64,000 nt of DNA from Gambelia wislizenii (lineage: Eukaryota; Chordata; Lepidosauria; Squamata; Crotaphytidae): assembly GCA_030847615.1 (NCBI GenBank), contig JAUMIR010000002.1, forward strand, positions 286,420,028 to 286,484,027, written 5' to 3'. This document shows, in pieces, positions 9,545 through 20,284 of the stretch (positions are counted from its first letter, which is position 1; each line of letters opens with the position of its first letter). The position numbers and the translations under genes were made by a program. The notes under the pieces were generated by a model. The model was not told where the DNA came from. It was given only the letters and a program-made list of their open reading frames with translations, and did not search any database.

Positions 9545-11107
9545 TTTTTAATGATGAGGAAAAACAGACTGAAGCTCAGTTCAGACAAGACAGCAGTGCT
9601 TACTGTTAAGGGTCCTAACTTGGGCTTGGAGGTGTGTCAATCAGTCCTGGATGGGGATACACTCCCCCTGCAAGACTGTGGGGGTGCTTCTGGATCCATC
9701 ACTCCAAATGACAGCTCAGATAGATACGCCAGCCGGAGGGCCTATTATCAGCTTTGGTTGATATGCCAGCTGCACCCCTTCCTAGAGCTGGAGGACCTAT
9801 AGATGGTAGTGCTCACTCTGGTAATCTGAAGGATGGTTTTTTGTAATGCATTTTACCTTTGTACCAAGTTCAGAAACTTCAGTTAATTCAAAATGTGGGA
9901 GCCAGATTGGTTACTGGTGCACCTAGGTGTGATCACATTCTCTCTCTCTCTCTGGCTTTTCTTCACAAATGAAGATTCAGGAAGGACTCATCCCGTGCTT
10001 TCTGCAAGCGCGCTGATGGCTAAAAAGGCCAATCCGAGATAAAAAAGTCCGGTTGCAGAAAGCACAGCAGAAGGTCTCCTTGGGTGATGCTTCCGGGTTG
10101 GTAATTCTTTCTGTGTTGTTGTTTCTCTTCAAGACTTGTTTGGTGTGAGTTCTCAAATAAGGCTGCAGCATTGTGGATAGTGCATCTCCATGCCTCCCAA
10201 TGTGAGGCCAGGGCGGACCATTGTTGGTGATCAATTTGGCCAAGCCTGAGATGTTGTTTTAGGGAGTCTTTGTATTGCTTTTTTGGAGCGCCCCTCTTAC
10301 GCTGACCCGTAGTGAGTTCACCGTAGAGTAGAATTTTTGGGAGGCAATGGTCCTCCATCCTAGAAACGTGCCCTGCCCAGCGCAGCTGTGTTCTCAATAT
10401 CATGGCCTCAATACTGGTGATCCCTGCTTGCTCAAGGACAGCAGCATTCGTCACATAGTCAGTCCAGTGTATATTTAGGATTGTGCGTATACAGCACTGA
10501 TGAAAGCGTTCGAGGATTCTTAAGTGGTGGCGATAAGTGACCCATATTTCAGACCCATAAAGGAGAATAGACAGTACAAAAAAAAAAAAAGAGTGTGATC
10601 ACATTACACCACTATTAAAACCACTCCACTGGCTGTCAACTAGTTAGTTGTTACATTTAAAGCCCTACATGGTTTGGATCCAAGTTACCTTCTCCTATAT
10701 AATCCAACCTTTACCCTCAGGTCCTCTAGAGGACACTTACTTCAGTCAGTCAGGACAAGGTTGGCAAATGTCACCCAGAGGACATTTTCTTCAGTCCCCG
10801 CTAGACTGTGGAGCAGCCTGCCAGAAGAGATTCAACAGCTGAATACACTGTCTAAATTTAAAATAGCATTAAAGACCAGACTCTTCCAGCAGACCTATCC
10901 AAATAATTTTTAAATTGTGATTTTTAAGTTGTTTTAATATGTATTGACTTTATTTGTTTTTTTAAAAATGTATATTATATGTTTTAATGGGTTTATGTAT
11001 TTTTGACTGATATGAATTCTAACTGATATTAGTTATTATGTGTAAATCTTTTGTTCCCTGCCTTAATCCATGGGGAGAGGCGAGCAACAAACAAACAAAC
11101 AAATATT
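9545..11107 (+). mobile_element. L2-type LINE remnant, split by another LINE
   Basis: The left part (9545-9926) encodes a decayed RT C-terminal region: MRKNRLKLSSDKTAVLTV, then RRAYYQLWLICQLHPFLE. The right part (10606-11107) continues with TPLLKPLHWL-like sequence and a frame at 10674-10913 containing PARLWSSLPEEIQQLNTLSK and KTRLFQQTY, the typical end of L2 proteins. The 3' end reads CCCTGCCTTAATCCATGGGG and then a CAAA repeat tail. The insertion at 9940-10592 separates the halves. It is inactive. Confidence 0.8.
9940..10592 (-). mobile_element. 5'-truncated LINE with C-terminal zinc-finger module and GA tail
   Basis: GTGTGATCACATT at 9927-9939 recurs at 10593-10605, a 13-bp target duplication inside the L2 repeat. 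On the minus strand the insert encodes TQLRWAGHVSRMEDHCLPKI, LLYGELTTGQRKRGAPKKQY and DHQQWSALASHWEAWRCTIH. A second frame then has a C-x2-C ... H-x4-C finger (CAFCNRTFLSRIGLFSH). This is the end of a non-LTR retrotransposon polyprotein; the clade was not determined. The 3' end is a GCCAGAGAGAGAGA tail (9940-9955). At its 5' junction the plus strand carries about 13 A residues. Further pieces lie at 22804, 48672, 61111 and 63690. Confidence 0.8.
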
Positions 11108-12208
11108 AAAGAGGTTGTTGCCTTAAAAAAAAAACTCCTCTTATTTTTAAGGTATGTTTTAAATTGGTTTAATATTATAACATTTTTATGACAATCTTTT
11201 CAACATTTTTATTTACACTGTATTTATTTTAATGTTGCAAGCCAGTTGATTCTGGGAGAAAACAGTGGGATATAAATAAAGTCAATAATAAAAAAATTAA
11301 AAATTCTAAGCTCTTCTAGGGAAGCCCCATTTTGAGTACCACTGCCTTGGGTAATGAGGTCGGTTTCCCTCAGGAGCAGGATCCTCCTCTTGCTTGGACA
11401 GTTTCTTTCAACATTCCCTCTGGAAAAATGTCTCCCAGCTTAATTGCTATTCTACACATGATCATAATTTATTTTGCATTTATTTTGCCGCTGCTGGGTT
11501 ATGAGTGTGTTGGCTATGTACTGAATTTAATTTAACTGATTTTGCTTCTGTATTTTTATAAACCATGTTGTCATCTTTTTTTAAAAGGAGAGGAAGGGTG
11601 GGCTATATTTTATCAGTTTTGTGTAAGTACAAGATCACAGTAACCACAGATGTATTTCCACAGGCACTGGCATCCTATATTTGCTGTATTTCATTATACT
11701 GATGGTAAGCATCAGTTTATTAAGTGAGATTTTCTTCCCAAACTACCAGCCACTACACACACACATAAACACACACAAACATACACACATATGCTTCCTC
11801 TAAACTGTGATTTTAAAGTTACATTTAAATTGTTCTCCAAAACAAAAAGATATTCACTTATGTCTGCACTTAGCAAATTTTCTAATCCTCAAGCCTAAAC
11901 AGAACCCTGATTTATGCTCACAGAGAAAAAATTAAGCTAGCACCAAACTAGCCAGATAAGAATCTGCACATATGCAAGGGAACACAAAAGCTGAGCAGAA
12001 TTGGTTGGCATTTGTTTGGATTTCACGTGAGCTATTTCCTGACACAGTAAGGATTTTTCTTCCTCGGGTACATTCTCTTTTTCTGACAATGCTTATTTAA
12101 AAATTAGTGTCTTGATATTTCAGCTAAAATCACAAGCAAGCCTTTTCCATTCAACAGTACTATTTAGGTTGACAATGGGCAACATGAGAAACGTTCTACC
12201 TTTGGTTC
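11108..12208. other. L2-like 3' tail and unassigned sequence
   Basis: A second LINE-like 3' tail is visible near 11235-11285 (GCAAGCCAGTTGATTCTGGG ... GGGATATAAATAAA). An AC-rich run lies at about 11752-11790. The rest, including a short open frame at 11332-11535, is unrecognised. Confidence 0.4.
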
Positions 12209-12210
12209 TA

Positions 12211-12443
12211 CAGTTGTCCCTTCATATTCGCTGGGGTTTGGTCCCAGGACCCCCCATGGATACCAAAATCTGTGAATACTCAAGTCCCATTATATGCAAT
12301 GGCATAGCAAAATGGTGTCCCTTATATAAGATGGCAAAATCAAGGTTAGCTTTTTGGATTATTGTTTTTAAGAATACAGTATTTTCAAGCCGTGAATACT
12401 TAAATCTGTGGATACCAAATCTGTGGATATGGAGGGACAACTG
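12211..12443. mobile_element. Tigger-like (pogo/mariner) MITE
   Basis: TA dinucleotides flank inverted ends CAGTTGTCCCTTCATATTCG and ...GGATATGGAGGGACAACTG. The interior has CCAAAATCTGTGAATACTCAAG, TTATATAAGATGGC and GTGAATACTTAAATCTGTGG blocks. The pattern matches non-autonomous Tigger relatives mobilised by a pogo-type transposase in trans. Confidence 0.8.
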
Positions 12444-12714
12444 TAGTTATTATTGTAGTTATTGCTCTTTGCAGGCAAGACAACCTCATGGGTGCAAACA
12501 TATATGCCTGAACCAGCTCTATGCAAACCCTTTGTATGTCTCTTGCCTGTACGATTAACACACCATAGCTGATGCATAGCTGATATCAGCACCTATCAAG
12601 GATTGGTCACTTGGGCTGGAACGCATAGGAGAACCAGACCATGGGTACAATGCAACCCCTAAACAGTTTTTCATACTGCTCTACTGGAGCTCCAGGGACT
12701 GGCTGAGAGACTAA

Positions 12715-12935
12715 GGCTGCTACCACACTGCAGAAATAATGCAGTTTGACAATACTTTTACCAGCCATGGCTCAACACTATGGAATTCTTGGATTTGTAG
12801 TTTTGTGAGATATTTAGCCTTCTCTGTCACAGAGCTCTGGTTTCACAACAAACTACAAAACCCAGGATTCCATAGGATGGAGCCATGATAGTTAAAGCGG
12901 TATCAAACTGCATTATTCCTGCAGTGTGGCAGCAG
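12715..12935. mobile_element. Palindromic MITE (CTGCCACACTGC family)
   Basis: The ends GGCTGCTACCACACTGCAGA and CTGCAGTGTGGCAGCAG are inverted copies. Both halves carry ATTCTTGGATTTGTAGTTTT / AAACTACAAAACCCAGGATT around a GAGCTCTG-like centre. The whole element folds on itself. It has no coding capacity. A close relative lies at 47658-47878. Confidence 0.75.
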
Positions 12936-13935
12936 TTTAAGAATCAACAGAGAGAATAGGTTACATACTCTTTGGGTAGGTCTCTTGTCTGTAGAGGAGG
13001 CCAACTGTAGTGGTCCAAAACAACAACAACCCAAAGCAGACTCTGAGAAATATAGTGATGTGTTCAAAACATACCTGCATGGGAACTGCCCACAGAATTA
13101 TCAACAGTTCCTTTTCATCAGAGAATTCTTCAGGTACATCTGAATGGTGACCATAGTGAGAAAAATCTTACATTCATTAATGGATCCAAACAAGTGCACA
13201 ATACAGGTCCAGAGAGTTCTCAGTCTCAGTGCATTGCTGTGAGTTAGCAACGCTCTTGTTTGGGTATTTGTGAAGCACTTTAAACCATCCAGAGCATTCA
13301 GACAGTAGTGTGTACAAGTTCAAGAGTAGGTCACAATGGGGATGCTTTCCTGTGTTTCCTGCTTCAAAGAGCCAATGCAGAGAGTTCTTAGGAACAAATG
13401 CTCAACCCCAGCTGTGGTAAGAATCAGTTTGGGCAGACTGCAGACTAGTGTCCAGCCTTCCGCACATCTGCTCTCAGTAATCTGCATGTTAGAAGAAAGA
13501 ACAGAAGCCTCCAGGATCACAGTGGTTACAGTTCCAAATATACATTATCTTACCAGTGCCAAAAAGAAAGAAAAAGAGGGGGAAAAATCTAAGCAAAATT
13601 AGGGCAAGTGTGCATGTTTATTTGCTATGAGAATACAAAGCTGACCAGCATCCATTAAACTAAATATTTGGTTTCAAACAAGGACCAATCATGTAACTTG
13701 GGGAAATTTGTATGAAAGGCATAGTGGTGAAGGTCACCTCCCAAATCTTACAAATATCCAGCCTCTACCATGGTAAATACACTCAACAGGACTTTGCCTC
13801 CATGAATCTCACTCAGAGTTGTCCAGAAAACAACAAAGAGGTTTTGACGCTATCTATCAAAAAATCAAAATGTAGTGAACAGTCCTTTCCGGCTGGCCAC
13901 TGTGACCATTAATAATGAACTAATGATATTGCTTA
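12936..13935. other. Unassigned sequence
   Basis: No gene or repeat family was recognised. On the minus strand this stretch lies downstream of the candidate terminal exon at 14755-14885. Confidence 0.35.
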
Positions 13936-13957
13936 TTTATTCACTGATAATTTTATT
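13936..13957 (-). promoter_or_regulatory. Possible polyadenylation signals
   Basis: Two AATAAA motifs on the minus strand (13936-13941 and 13952-13957) lie about 0.8 kb downstream of the candidate exon's stop codon. They are meaningful only if that exon is real. Confidence 0.2.
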
Positions 13958-14754
13958 AAGATAGTTTTAGGGGGTAGTGCCCCCCAAACGGTGGTCATTA
14001 GCAAGAACTCTGTTGACACTGGCAGATGATTGAGGGGGAAAGTTGATTTCATCAGCTAATGCTTGACTTCAAAAGTCTTTTTATCATACATGAACGTTTA
14101 TTATAAATGGATAACTAAAGCAAATATAACTAAATTAGCTTTAAAATATATATGCTCAGAGTTGCAGTTTTTTAGTACTTTTTTTCCAGTGGGAAACCAC
14201 ATTTTGTCACATGGTAATTCATGCACACATTAGTGTGAGATATATTTCCTTATGGCACTTCAGGAAGCTGTGCAAAACAGAACCATGTGCTAGTAACTGT
14301 GAATCATTCACCACTGAGGTACATCCTTCTCTAGCACTCACAATCACTGTTTGGCCAGAATATGAAACACAGGTGAATTTCAAACATCTGCAAAATCTGT
14401 CAAATACAGATATATCATTACAGGAGGCTGAAGTAGTCCATTTGCATGCAGTACTTTTATGGTGGAAATGCCACCAAGGAAGATTCAACAACCCTCATAA
14501 AATGTTGGCCCTCAATTTAGCTTCATCATAGAATTCAACATAATACAACAATTCCAGCGTTGCAAATATTCACCATTCACAGAGGAAACAACCTCACTAT
14601 ACCTTTCTTTCCCAAGCTGTGATGTCCACGTCCCTTGAATGATCAGAACCTTCTCTTGGCTGCACATCTCCAAAAATGCTGAGCAAGGGCTTATTTGACT
14701 AAGGGGTGTTTGGTGTGTCCTTGTGGAGGGGCAAAGGCAGAAGTCTTCCAGAGG

Positions 14755-14885
14755 TCACTTCGAACAAGGGCTGATCACTGTTGGTGTAGGGGGGTAAACT
14801 AAAGCCACATTCACTCGCTCGTTCCCATTCTTGGGGCAGATGATCTCAGTCACTCCTTCTGGCCTGGGCTGACTCAGCAATTCTC
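14755..14885 (-). CDS. Candidate terminal coding exon of an unidentified host gene
   Basis: On the minus strand a pyrimidine-rich tract ending in TTATTTCTCCCAG forms a good splice acceptor at about 14886. The frame behind it encodes 42 residues: ELLSQPRPEGVTEIICPKNG, then NERVNVALVYPPTPTVISPC, then SK and TGA. No transposon similarity was recognised, the composition is protein-like, and AATAAA signals lie about 0.8 kb downstream. I do not recognise the protein. No neighbouring exon of the same gene was found in the window. It may be a chance frame. Confidence 0.3.
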
Positions 14886-14889
14886 CTGG

Positions 14890-15772
14890 GAGAAATAAGA
14901 GATAGAGGAGGACGTTAAGATGACAATGGCACAGAGGTCTTGATTTGCAAGGAAGATATGTTTTCAGTTCAATAGGGAGAAACCACAATTTAAGATGCTA
15001 TTAACTATTTGAAGAGTCATAATATAAACAGAGAAATGTCAGCCAACACAATTTTCATCTTCAGAAGCATGGTGGAAAGATTATAAACTGGCTTTGACAA
15101 AAGCAAACATCTGACATTCACTTTCTTCCTCAAGTCATGTGCATCACTCAGACAGAGAGACACAGGCAGACAGGGATATTTTCCTAAATACTGCACACTA
15201 ATACGTGTGTTCCCAGAGTCTAATGAGGAAATGGCTGGGGGGGGGGGCGAATTGCAATTAGGAGTCAGGGCAGATGGGCCTGGAGAGTTATCATAGAAGC
15301 TTTTCAACAAAGGCTTGTATAAATGAGTTGAACTACAGCTAAAGAGCTGGAGACAACATACACACCTATTTTTTTAGTCCTGTCTAGATACACACTTAGG
15401 ATCACTTAATAGTTAAAACATAATGAATCTGTTTGCACTCCTGCTTAATGATGTTAATACCCTGCTAGAGCAAACAAAGAACTTTCCAATCCAGCATTCT
15501 TTGCAAATATCCAAACAACCAGCAAGTGCTAGGAAGTTCACCATAAAATGTCCTACATAAAATGGCACCATAAAATCCACTAACAGACCAGGATTTATCT
15601 TTTGCCCTCAGGTCTTCAACATTTATGGTCTTCAACATTTATGGTCTTCAACAGCCCTTTCTCCTGTATTTCCAAATGTAGTGTCTTCCTTTGGTCTAAC
15701 ACCATAGTCCTCCCCACCCCACACACAACTAAAATGGAGGCTGTTGCTTGAATTCATCGCCACCCTTCTCCT
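14890..15772. other. Unassigned sequence
   Basis: No gene or repeat family was recognised. A G-run lies at 15237-15247 and a short direct triplication of ATTTATGGTCTTCAAC near 15615-15655. Confidence 0.4.
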
Positions 15773-15995
15773 TGGAATTTGTTATTAGGGGCCTTCAAGT
15801 CAACTCCAGCTTATGGTGACCTTATCAGAGGGCTTTCATGGCAAGATTTATTCAGAGAAGGTTCCCATTGCCTTCCTTTCAGGCTGAGAGAGTATGCCGT
15901 GGCCAAGGTCACCAGTGGGTTTCCACTGCTTTGTGGGAATACAGACCCTAGTCTCTGGGAGTTAGCCCAACAGTCAAGCCACTAAATGACACAGG
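15773..15995 (-). repeat. Sauria-type SINE
   Basis: Read on the minus strand it has a tRNA-related head (region of 15900-15995), a conserved body (CTCTCAGCCTGAAAGGAAGG, complement near 15870-15890) and a Bov-B-like tail (CACCATAAGCTGGAGTTGAC, near 15797-15816). Such SINEs depend on a LINE enzyme for insertion. It is diverged from the copies at 36250 and 40305. Confidence 0.75.
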
Positions 15996-17702
15996 CTCCT
16001 TGGAAAAGGGAGGAAGATTTCCTTTTCTTTCTTTTTTTCACTAGTGTTACTATGTAAAGGATAATGCACACTGATGATGTTGTATGCGTTTGTTTATTCT
16101 CACCAATCTAAATATGAGTCAGCATCAACATGTCTTTACAAAGGCAAAGAATTTCAAGTGTTTTAAGTCAGAGAACGTAACAGTAGAGTTTTGCTTGATT
16201 CAGTTTTGGCTCTGAGCCTGAGTTGTTTCCATTTTCATTGAGAGAGCTGATATGATACAAGATTTGGAATGTGCGAGATGTTAAATGTGAGGTGTTAAAC
16301 ATGCTGTTAGAATATTTGCTTAGGGTGAGACAGGGAATTATCAAATGTTTAAAGGAAAGATGGGTCACTGCCACAGACTGGGCTTATTGGGAGAAATTCT
16401 TCATCAGAATTCACCTTTTCTGTGAAGCCTTTGACTTCACAAACACACCCTTATCTCCATCACACCCATGGCACATTTACTCATGTATATCTCTGGTTAT
16501 CATTGTGTCTCATTTTCTCTCTTCCATTTCTCCAAGCCAGTGAAATTTAACTCTGCAGTGGGGGTCTGCAAGTTTTGTTTCTTTTTACTGTTGTTACTAC
16601 AGTGTGATAATCACACTGTAGTAACAACAACAGACAAATAAGCAACTTTTTATAAGATACAGTGGTTGCCAATCAAAGATTTAGGCTGTAAAGAAAGATG
16701 GGCTTCCTGGAAGGGGGGGATTGTGAACTTTTCATCGCTAGAAGATTTTAGAGATTGTTTACGAATTTTGATTACTTTGGAGGGCCTCTCATCCTCCACG
16801 AGTCCTTGAACAAGAAAAATTGAGGGCAGAAGATACATCCTGGCCTATTAGTTTGTCCTAGAACATTTTCTAGGCTATTGAAGACCAGTTGAAATTGCAC
16901 TTATGTTGGCTCTGCTGGGTAAAATCTTTCATAATCTGTAGGCCAAAAATAAAATGGCCAGCATAATAATGCCTATGGTATAGTTTTACCTGGAATACTA
17001 TGTAGATTCTCCACCATCCTATGGCGGGAGGAGAATATAATTAAACTGGAAATAGTACAAGAAAAGCAACCAAAATTATCAAAGGGTTTTACCTCCAAAC
17101 AAATGCCCAGCCTGTCTTGTGGTAGCCCACACTATGTGAATTATGATGTCAGTTTCCTAATGTAGAAAATGCCTAGGGTACACCAATTGTCCTATTGCAA
17201 AAGGGGTCAATGAAAATCTAATGGGAGGCATGAAACAAAGCCTGACTTTTTAATTCATCTAGGGGTAGGCATTTCCTAACATCTTTAAAAATGGCATACT
17301 CTGGGTTACTGTTCTTCCAGGGTGGCTATTCTCTCTTGTTTTACACAGTATTTGACAAAATGCTTGCTTACTCACATCACACTCAAAGCATCCATTGCTA
17401 CCCAAGGACACATTTGCACAGTCCAAGGCTGAATCTGAAACTAATGGTTTGGGCATTTGTTGTGCATTCTTCAGTTCCGCAGAAGTCATGAATTTAGCAA
17501 TCAACCTCCAGAAGATGAATAGCAGCAGTACTTAAAGATGCTGAACACAGAAGACACTTAAGCCAGTCAGACCAGTGGCCCATTCAGTCTCTTAAAATGA
17601 CCAGCAGTTGTAGCTTGAGAGGAAAAATATAAATAAACTAGCTGGACCCGGTGTAATATATGCCATTATAGGAGATTTTAAAGGTTATAAATTAATAGCA
17701 GC
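15996..17702. other. Unassigned sequence
   Basis: Contains a perfect 20-bp hairpin (entered separately). A weak GTCAGACCAGTGGCCCATTC match near 17570 recalls the SINE-like family at 3848. Nothing else was recognised. Confidence 0.4.
16589..16629. repeat. Perfect 20-bp inverted repeat with 1-nt spacer
   Basis: TGTTGTTACTACAGTGTGAT (16589-16608) is followed, after one A, by its exact complement (16610-16629). It could be the relic centre or joined ends of a palindromic element. No function is claimed. Confidence 0.8.
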
Positions 17703-17965
17703 AGCAGGTAAAAGGCCCTCCCTCCAGCCCAATTGCCACCGCACTGCCCTTGGAGGGAGAGAAGAAGAGGCAGGCAGGACTCCATCAGCCTGGGCCCAGA
17801 AGAGGGTGAAAGGCCCTCCCTCCATCCCAACTGCCACCGCCCTGCCCTTGGAGGGAGAGAAGAAGAGGCAGGGAGACCTCCATCAGGCCTGAGCCCAGAA
17901 GCAGGTGAAAGGCCCTCCCTCCATCCCAACTGCCACCGCCCTGCCCTTGGAGGGAGAGAACAGCA
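17703..17965. repeat. Short minisatellite, ~97-bp unit, three copies
   Basis: AAAGGCCCTCCCTCCA recurs near 17710, 17809 and 17905. It is followed each time by ACTGCCACCGC and CTGCCCTTGGAGGGAGAGAA. Overlapping open frames on both strands (111-114 codons) are repeat artefacts. Confidence 0.8.
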
Positions 17966-18019
17966 GTATCTGCTGGATTTAATCCCTACCCCCACTGCCA
18001 TTCCCTTTTCCTTATGTGT

Positions 18020-18145
18020 CATGTCTTATTTAGATTGTAAGCTTGAGGGCAGGGAACTGTTCAATTAACCATTTGTAAGCTGCTCTGAGACCCTCTGTGG
18101 CTGAAGAATGGGGTATAAATACTCTAAATAAATAAATAAACAAAT
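18020..18145 (+). repeat. L2/SINE-like 3' tail
   Basis: TTTGTAAGCTGCTCTGAGAC, then CTGAAGAATGGGGTATAAATA and an AAATAAATAAATAAAC run, is the tail type shared by several LINEs and SINEs in squamates. The same tail appears at 46598 in the opposite orientation. Confidence 0.6.
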
Positions 18146-18149
18146 AATA

Positions 18150-18685
18150 ACTGATCTCTCTCTATATATCTATATATAACTATAGATATGAATATAAAAT
18201 GCTTGGGTGTGTTTCTTTCCCACCCACATGCAAATTCCTTCTCCATTCCTGCCACTCAATCTGCATCTACACCCCCATATGCCGTTATCCCAGAATCATT
18301 GAGGGTGACTCACTCTGTTGCCCTGCCATCATGCAGCTGCTGCAGCCGCCAGTTGACTACCTGGGTCCAGTCACAATAGTGGGCCAGTTGAGTGCCCGGG
18401 TCACTGCTGCCGCCAGTTGGCTGCCAGGGTCTTGTCACAGTAGTGGCAGCAGCTTCCTGCTGCTGCCAGTTGACTGCCTGGATCGCGTCTCAGCCTGTGA
18501 CTGGGAAGCTGCTGAGGGAGTGAGAGGAGGGAGGGGCCATTGTGAGATTGGGGGTTGAGATGCAGATTGAGTGGCAGGAGTGGACTGTGAGGTAGAGAGG
18601 GAATTTGACTGTGGGTTGTGATTCCTGAGCAGCACACTGGGAGAGGAAACATATCCATACCTATTGTACATTCCCAATTCTTTTA
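18150..18685. repeat. Imperfect inverted repeat with CAG/CTG-rich interior
   Basis: The left block TTCCTGCCACTCAATCTGCA (about 18254) is matched in inverse near 18556-18580 (ATGCAGATTGAGTGGCAGGA). The match extends outward through AAATTCC/GGAATTT and TTTCTTTCCCA-like stretches. The outermost parts are TATATA-rich on both sides. The interior repeats a GCCAGTTGACTGCCTGGGTC-like block about three times. The class was not identified; no transposase or RT is present. Confidence 0.5.
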
Positions 18686-18783
18686 TATATATAGATAGCT
18701 CATGTTCAGCTTAGGTAGTGCACAGTTAAGCCAGATGGGCCTGAGCATTTCCCATCTGAAATTAGGAGAGGTTAGTCTAGAAC

Positions 18784-19022
18784 ATGGGGCTAAATACATT
18801 AAAGGCACCAGATCCTGTCTGATCTTTGAAGCTAAGAAGGGTCAGCCCTGGTTAGTACTTGGATGGGAGACTGCCAACGAATTATCAGGTGCTGCAGGCT
18901 ACATTTCAGAGGAAGGAACTGGCACAACCACCTCTGAGTATTCCTTGCCTAAGAAAACTCTATGAAATCCATGGGATCACCATAAGTTGACAGGTGACTT
19001 GAAGGCACATACACTCACACAG
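18784..19022 (+). repeat. 5S-rRNA-derived SINE with Bov-B-type tail
   Basis: The head is a diverged 5S rRNA internal promoter region: GATCTTTGAAGCTAAGAAGG, then GTCAGCCCTGG and TTAGTACTTGGATGGGAGAC. The body has a CAGAGGAAGGAACTGGCA block. The tail, CACCATAAGTTGACAGGTGA with GAAGGCACATACACTCACAC, is of the kind recognised by Bov-B LINEs. It is not a functional 5S gene. A second copy starts at 27955. Confidence 0.85.
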
Positions 19023-20284
19023 TCTTGAACATGTCTAACCTTCTCCCTACAGATGTGCACTCTCAACCATTTCTATCATTCTCAGAGAGCTTCCAAGGAA
19101 TCCTAGGGTGCACCTGTATGAAAACCACAGTTTCAAGTCACCTTGAATCCCATCTTGGGAGAAAGTTGGGATATAAATTCAATAAACAAATCACTGTCTG
19201 CATATTACTCATATACATGAACATTTTGCATTAGAATAATGCAGTGGAGCAATGAAGCGGGGGACATCAAGGTGAGCACAGTGGTGCAATTTCTTCAAGT
19301 CCCACACAGGCTGGGGGCCCAATGTGGTAGGGGGAAAGTGTTGCATGCTGCTACTTCACCAGTTACTTCCTAAGCCTCCAAGTGTTCCTGTTATCCACAT
19401 TTTTTTATGTTACTTAAGTAACTGAGTAAAAATATACTGGATCAGACTGACTGTCAGTCTCACAGGAGGTACAGGGCTATAAATGAGTTCTCACCTGAAG
19501 ATTTCCCCAATTCTCTCTGTTTATTTTGTAATTTAATTAGTATTTATGCGTTCTTCCATTTAATTTCTATGCTAAAATACTGTAGTTCTCACATGCACAA
19601 AGTGGACCAGGTCCCCAACAGCCTTAATCCAGCCTTGATGTTCACCCTTGCAGTGTCTCTCAGCTTAACCTACCTCACAAATGGTCCCATGGTCCAAAAG
19701 TGGACTATTTGGGGGGAGGAAGGGAAGAAAGAGTTAAATCACACCCTGAGCTCTTAAGGAATACTGGGATACAACTGTATTAAACAGATTTGTTTTAAGA
19801 CAGAAAAGTTTCTTCTTCTTCCACATTAAAATAAACAACAGCAACAGTGGTAGCATCACCCTTACACAGGACAGTCATGTCACAAGAGTCCAGAATTTTA
19901 AGAACAGAAATCGCCAGCCAGTTTTATCTGATATTTCCCGGTTGCCCCTCCCACTTGCTCCCAGTAGGCAGGTTACAGAGAACTTTTATTTTGAAGAGTC
20001 TGACCACCAGTGGTGTCATCCGGGAGGGACGACCCCTCTGCTGGCCAGTCTGTTTCCTGCCTACGCTCCTGGTAGGATGTGTGTTTTGTTTGTCTCCCTC
20101 CCTCCACGAGGCCGTAGCCATCTTTGATCCCTTTGTTTGACTATTTAAAGGAAAACAAACAAAAGGGAAATGCAATAATATTGAATAATAATAACAACAA
20201 CAACATCAACTACGGCCACTGGATGAAGGCAGAATGAAAGAGACTGCTGAAAGAACAGCAGCGGCATGAACGGGGACGGCGAGA
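19023..20284. other. Unassigned sequence
   Basis: A weak ACTGGATCAGACTG match near 19437 recalls the SINE-like family at 3848. An AAT/AAC simple run lies at 20180-20212. Nothing else was recognised. Confidence 0.4.
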
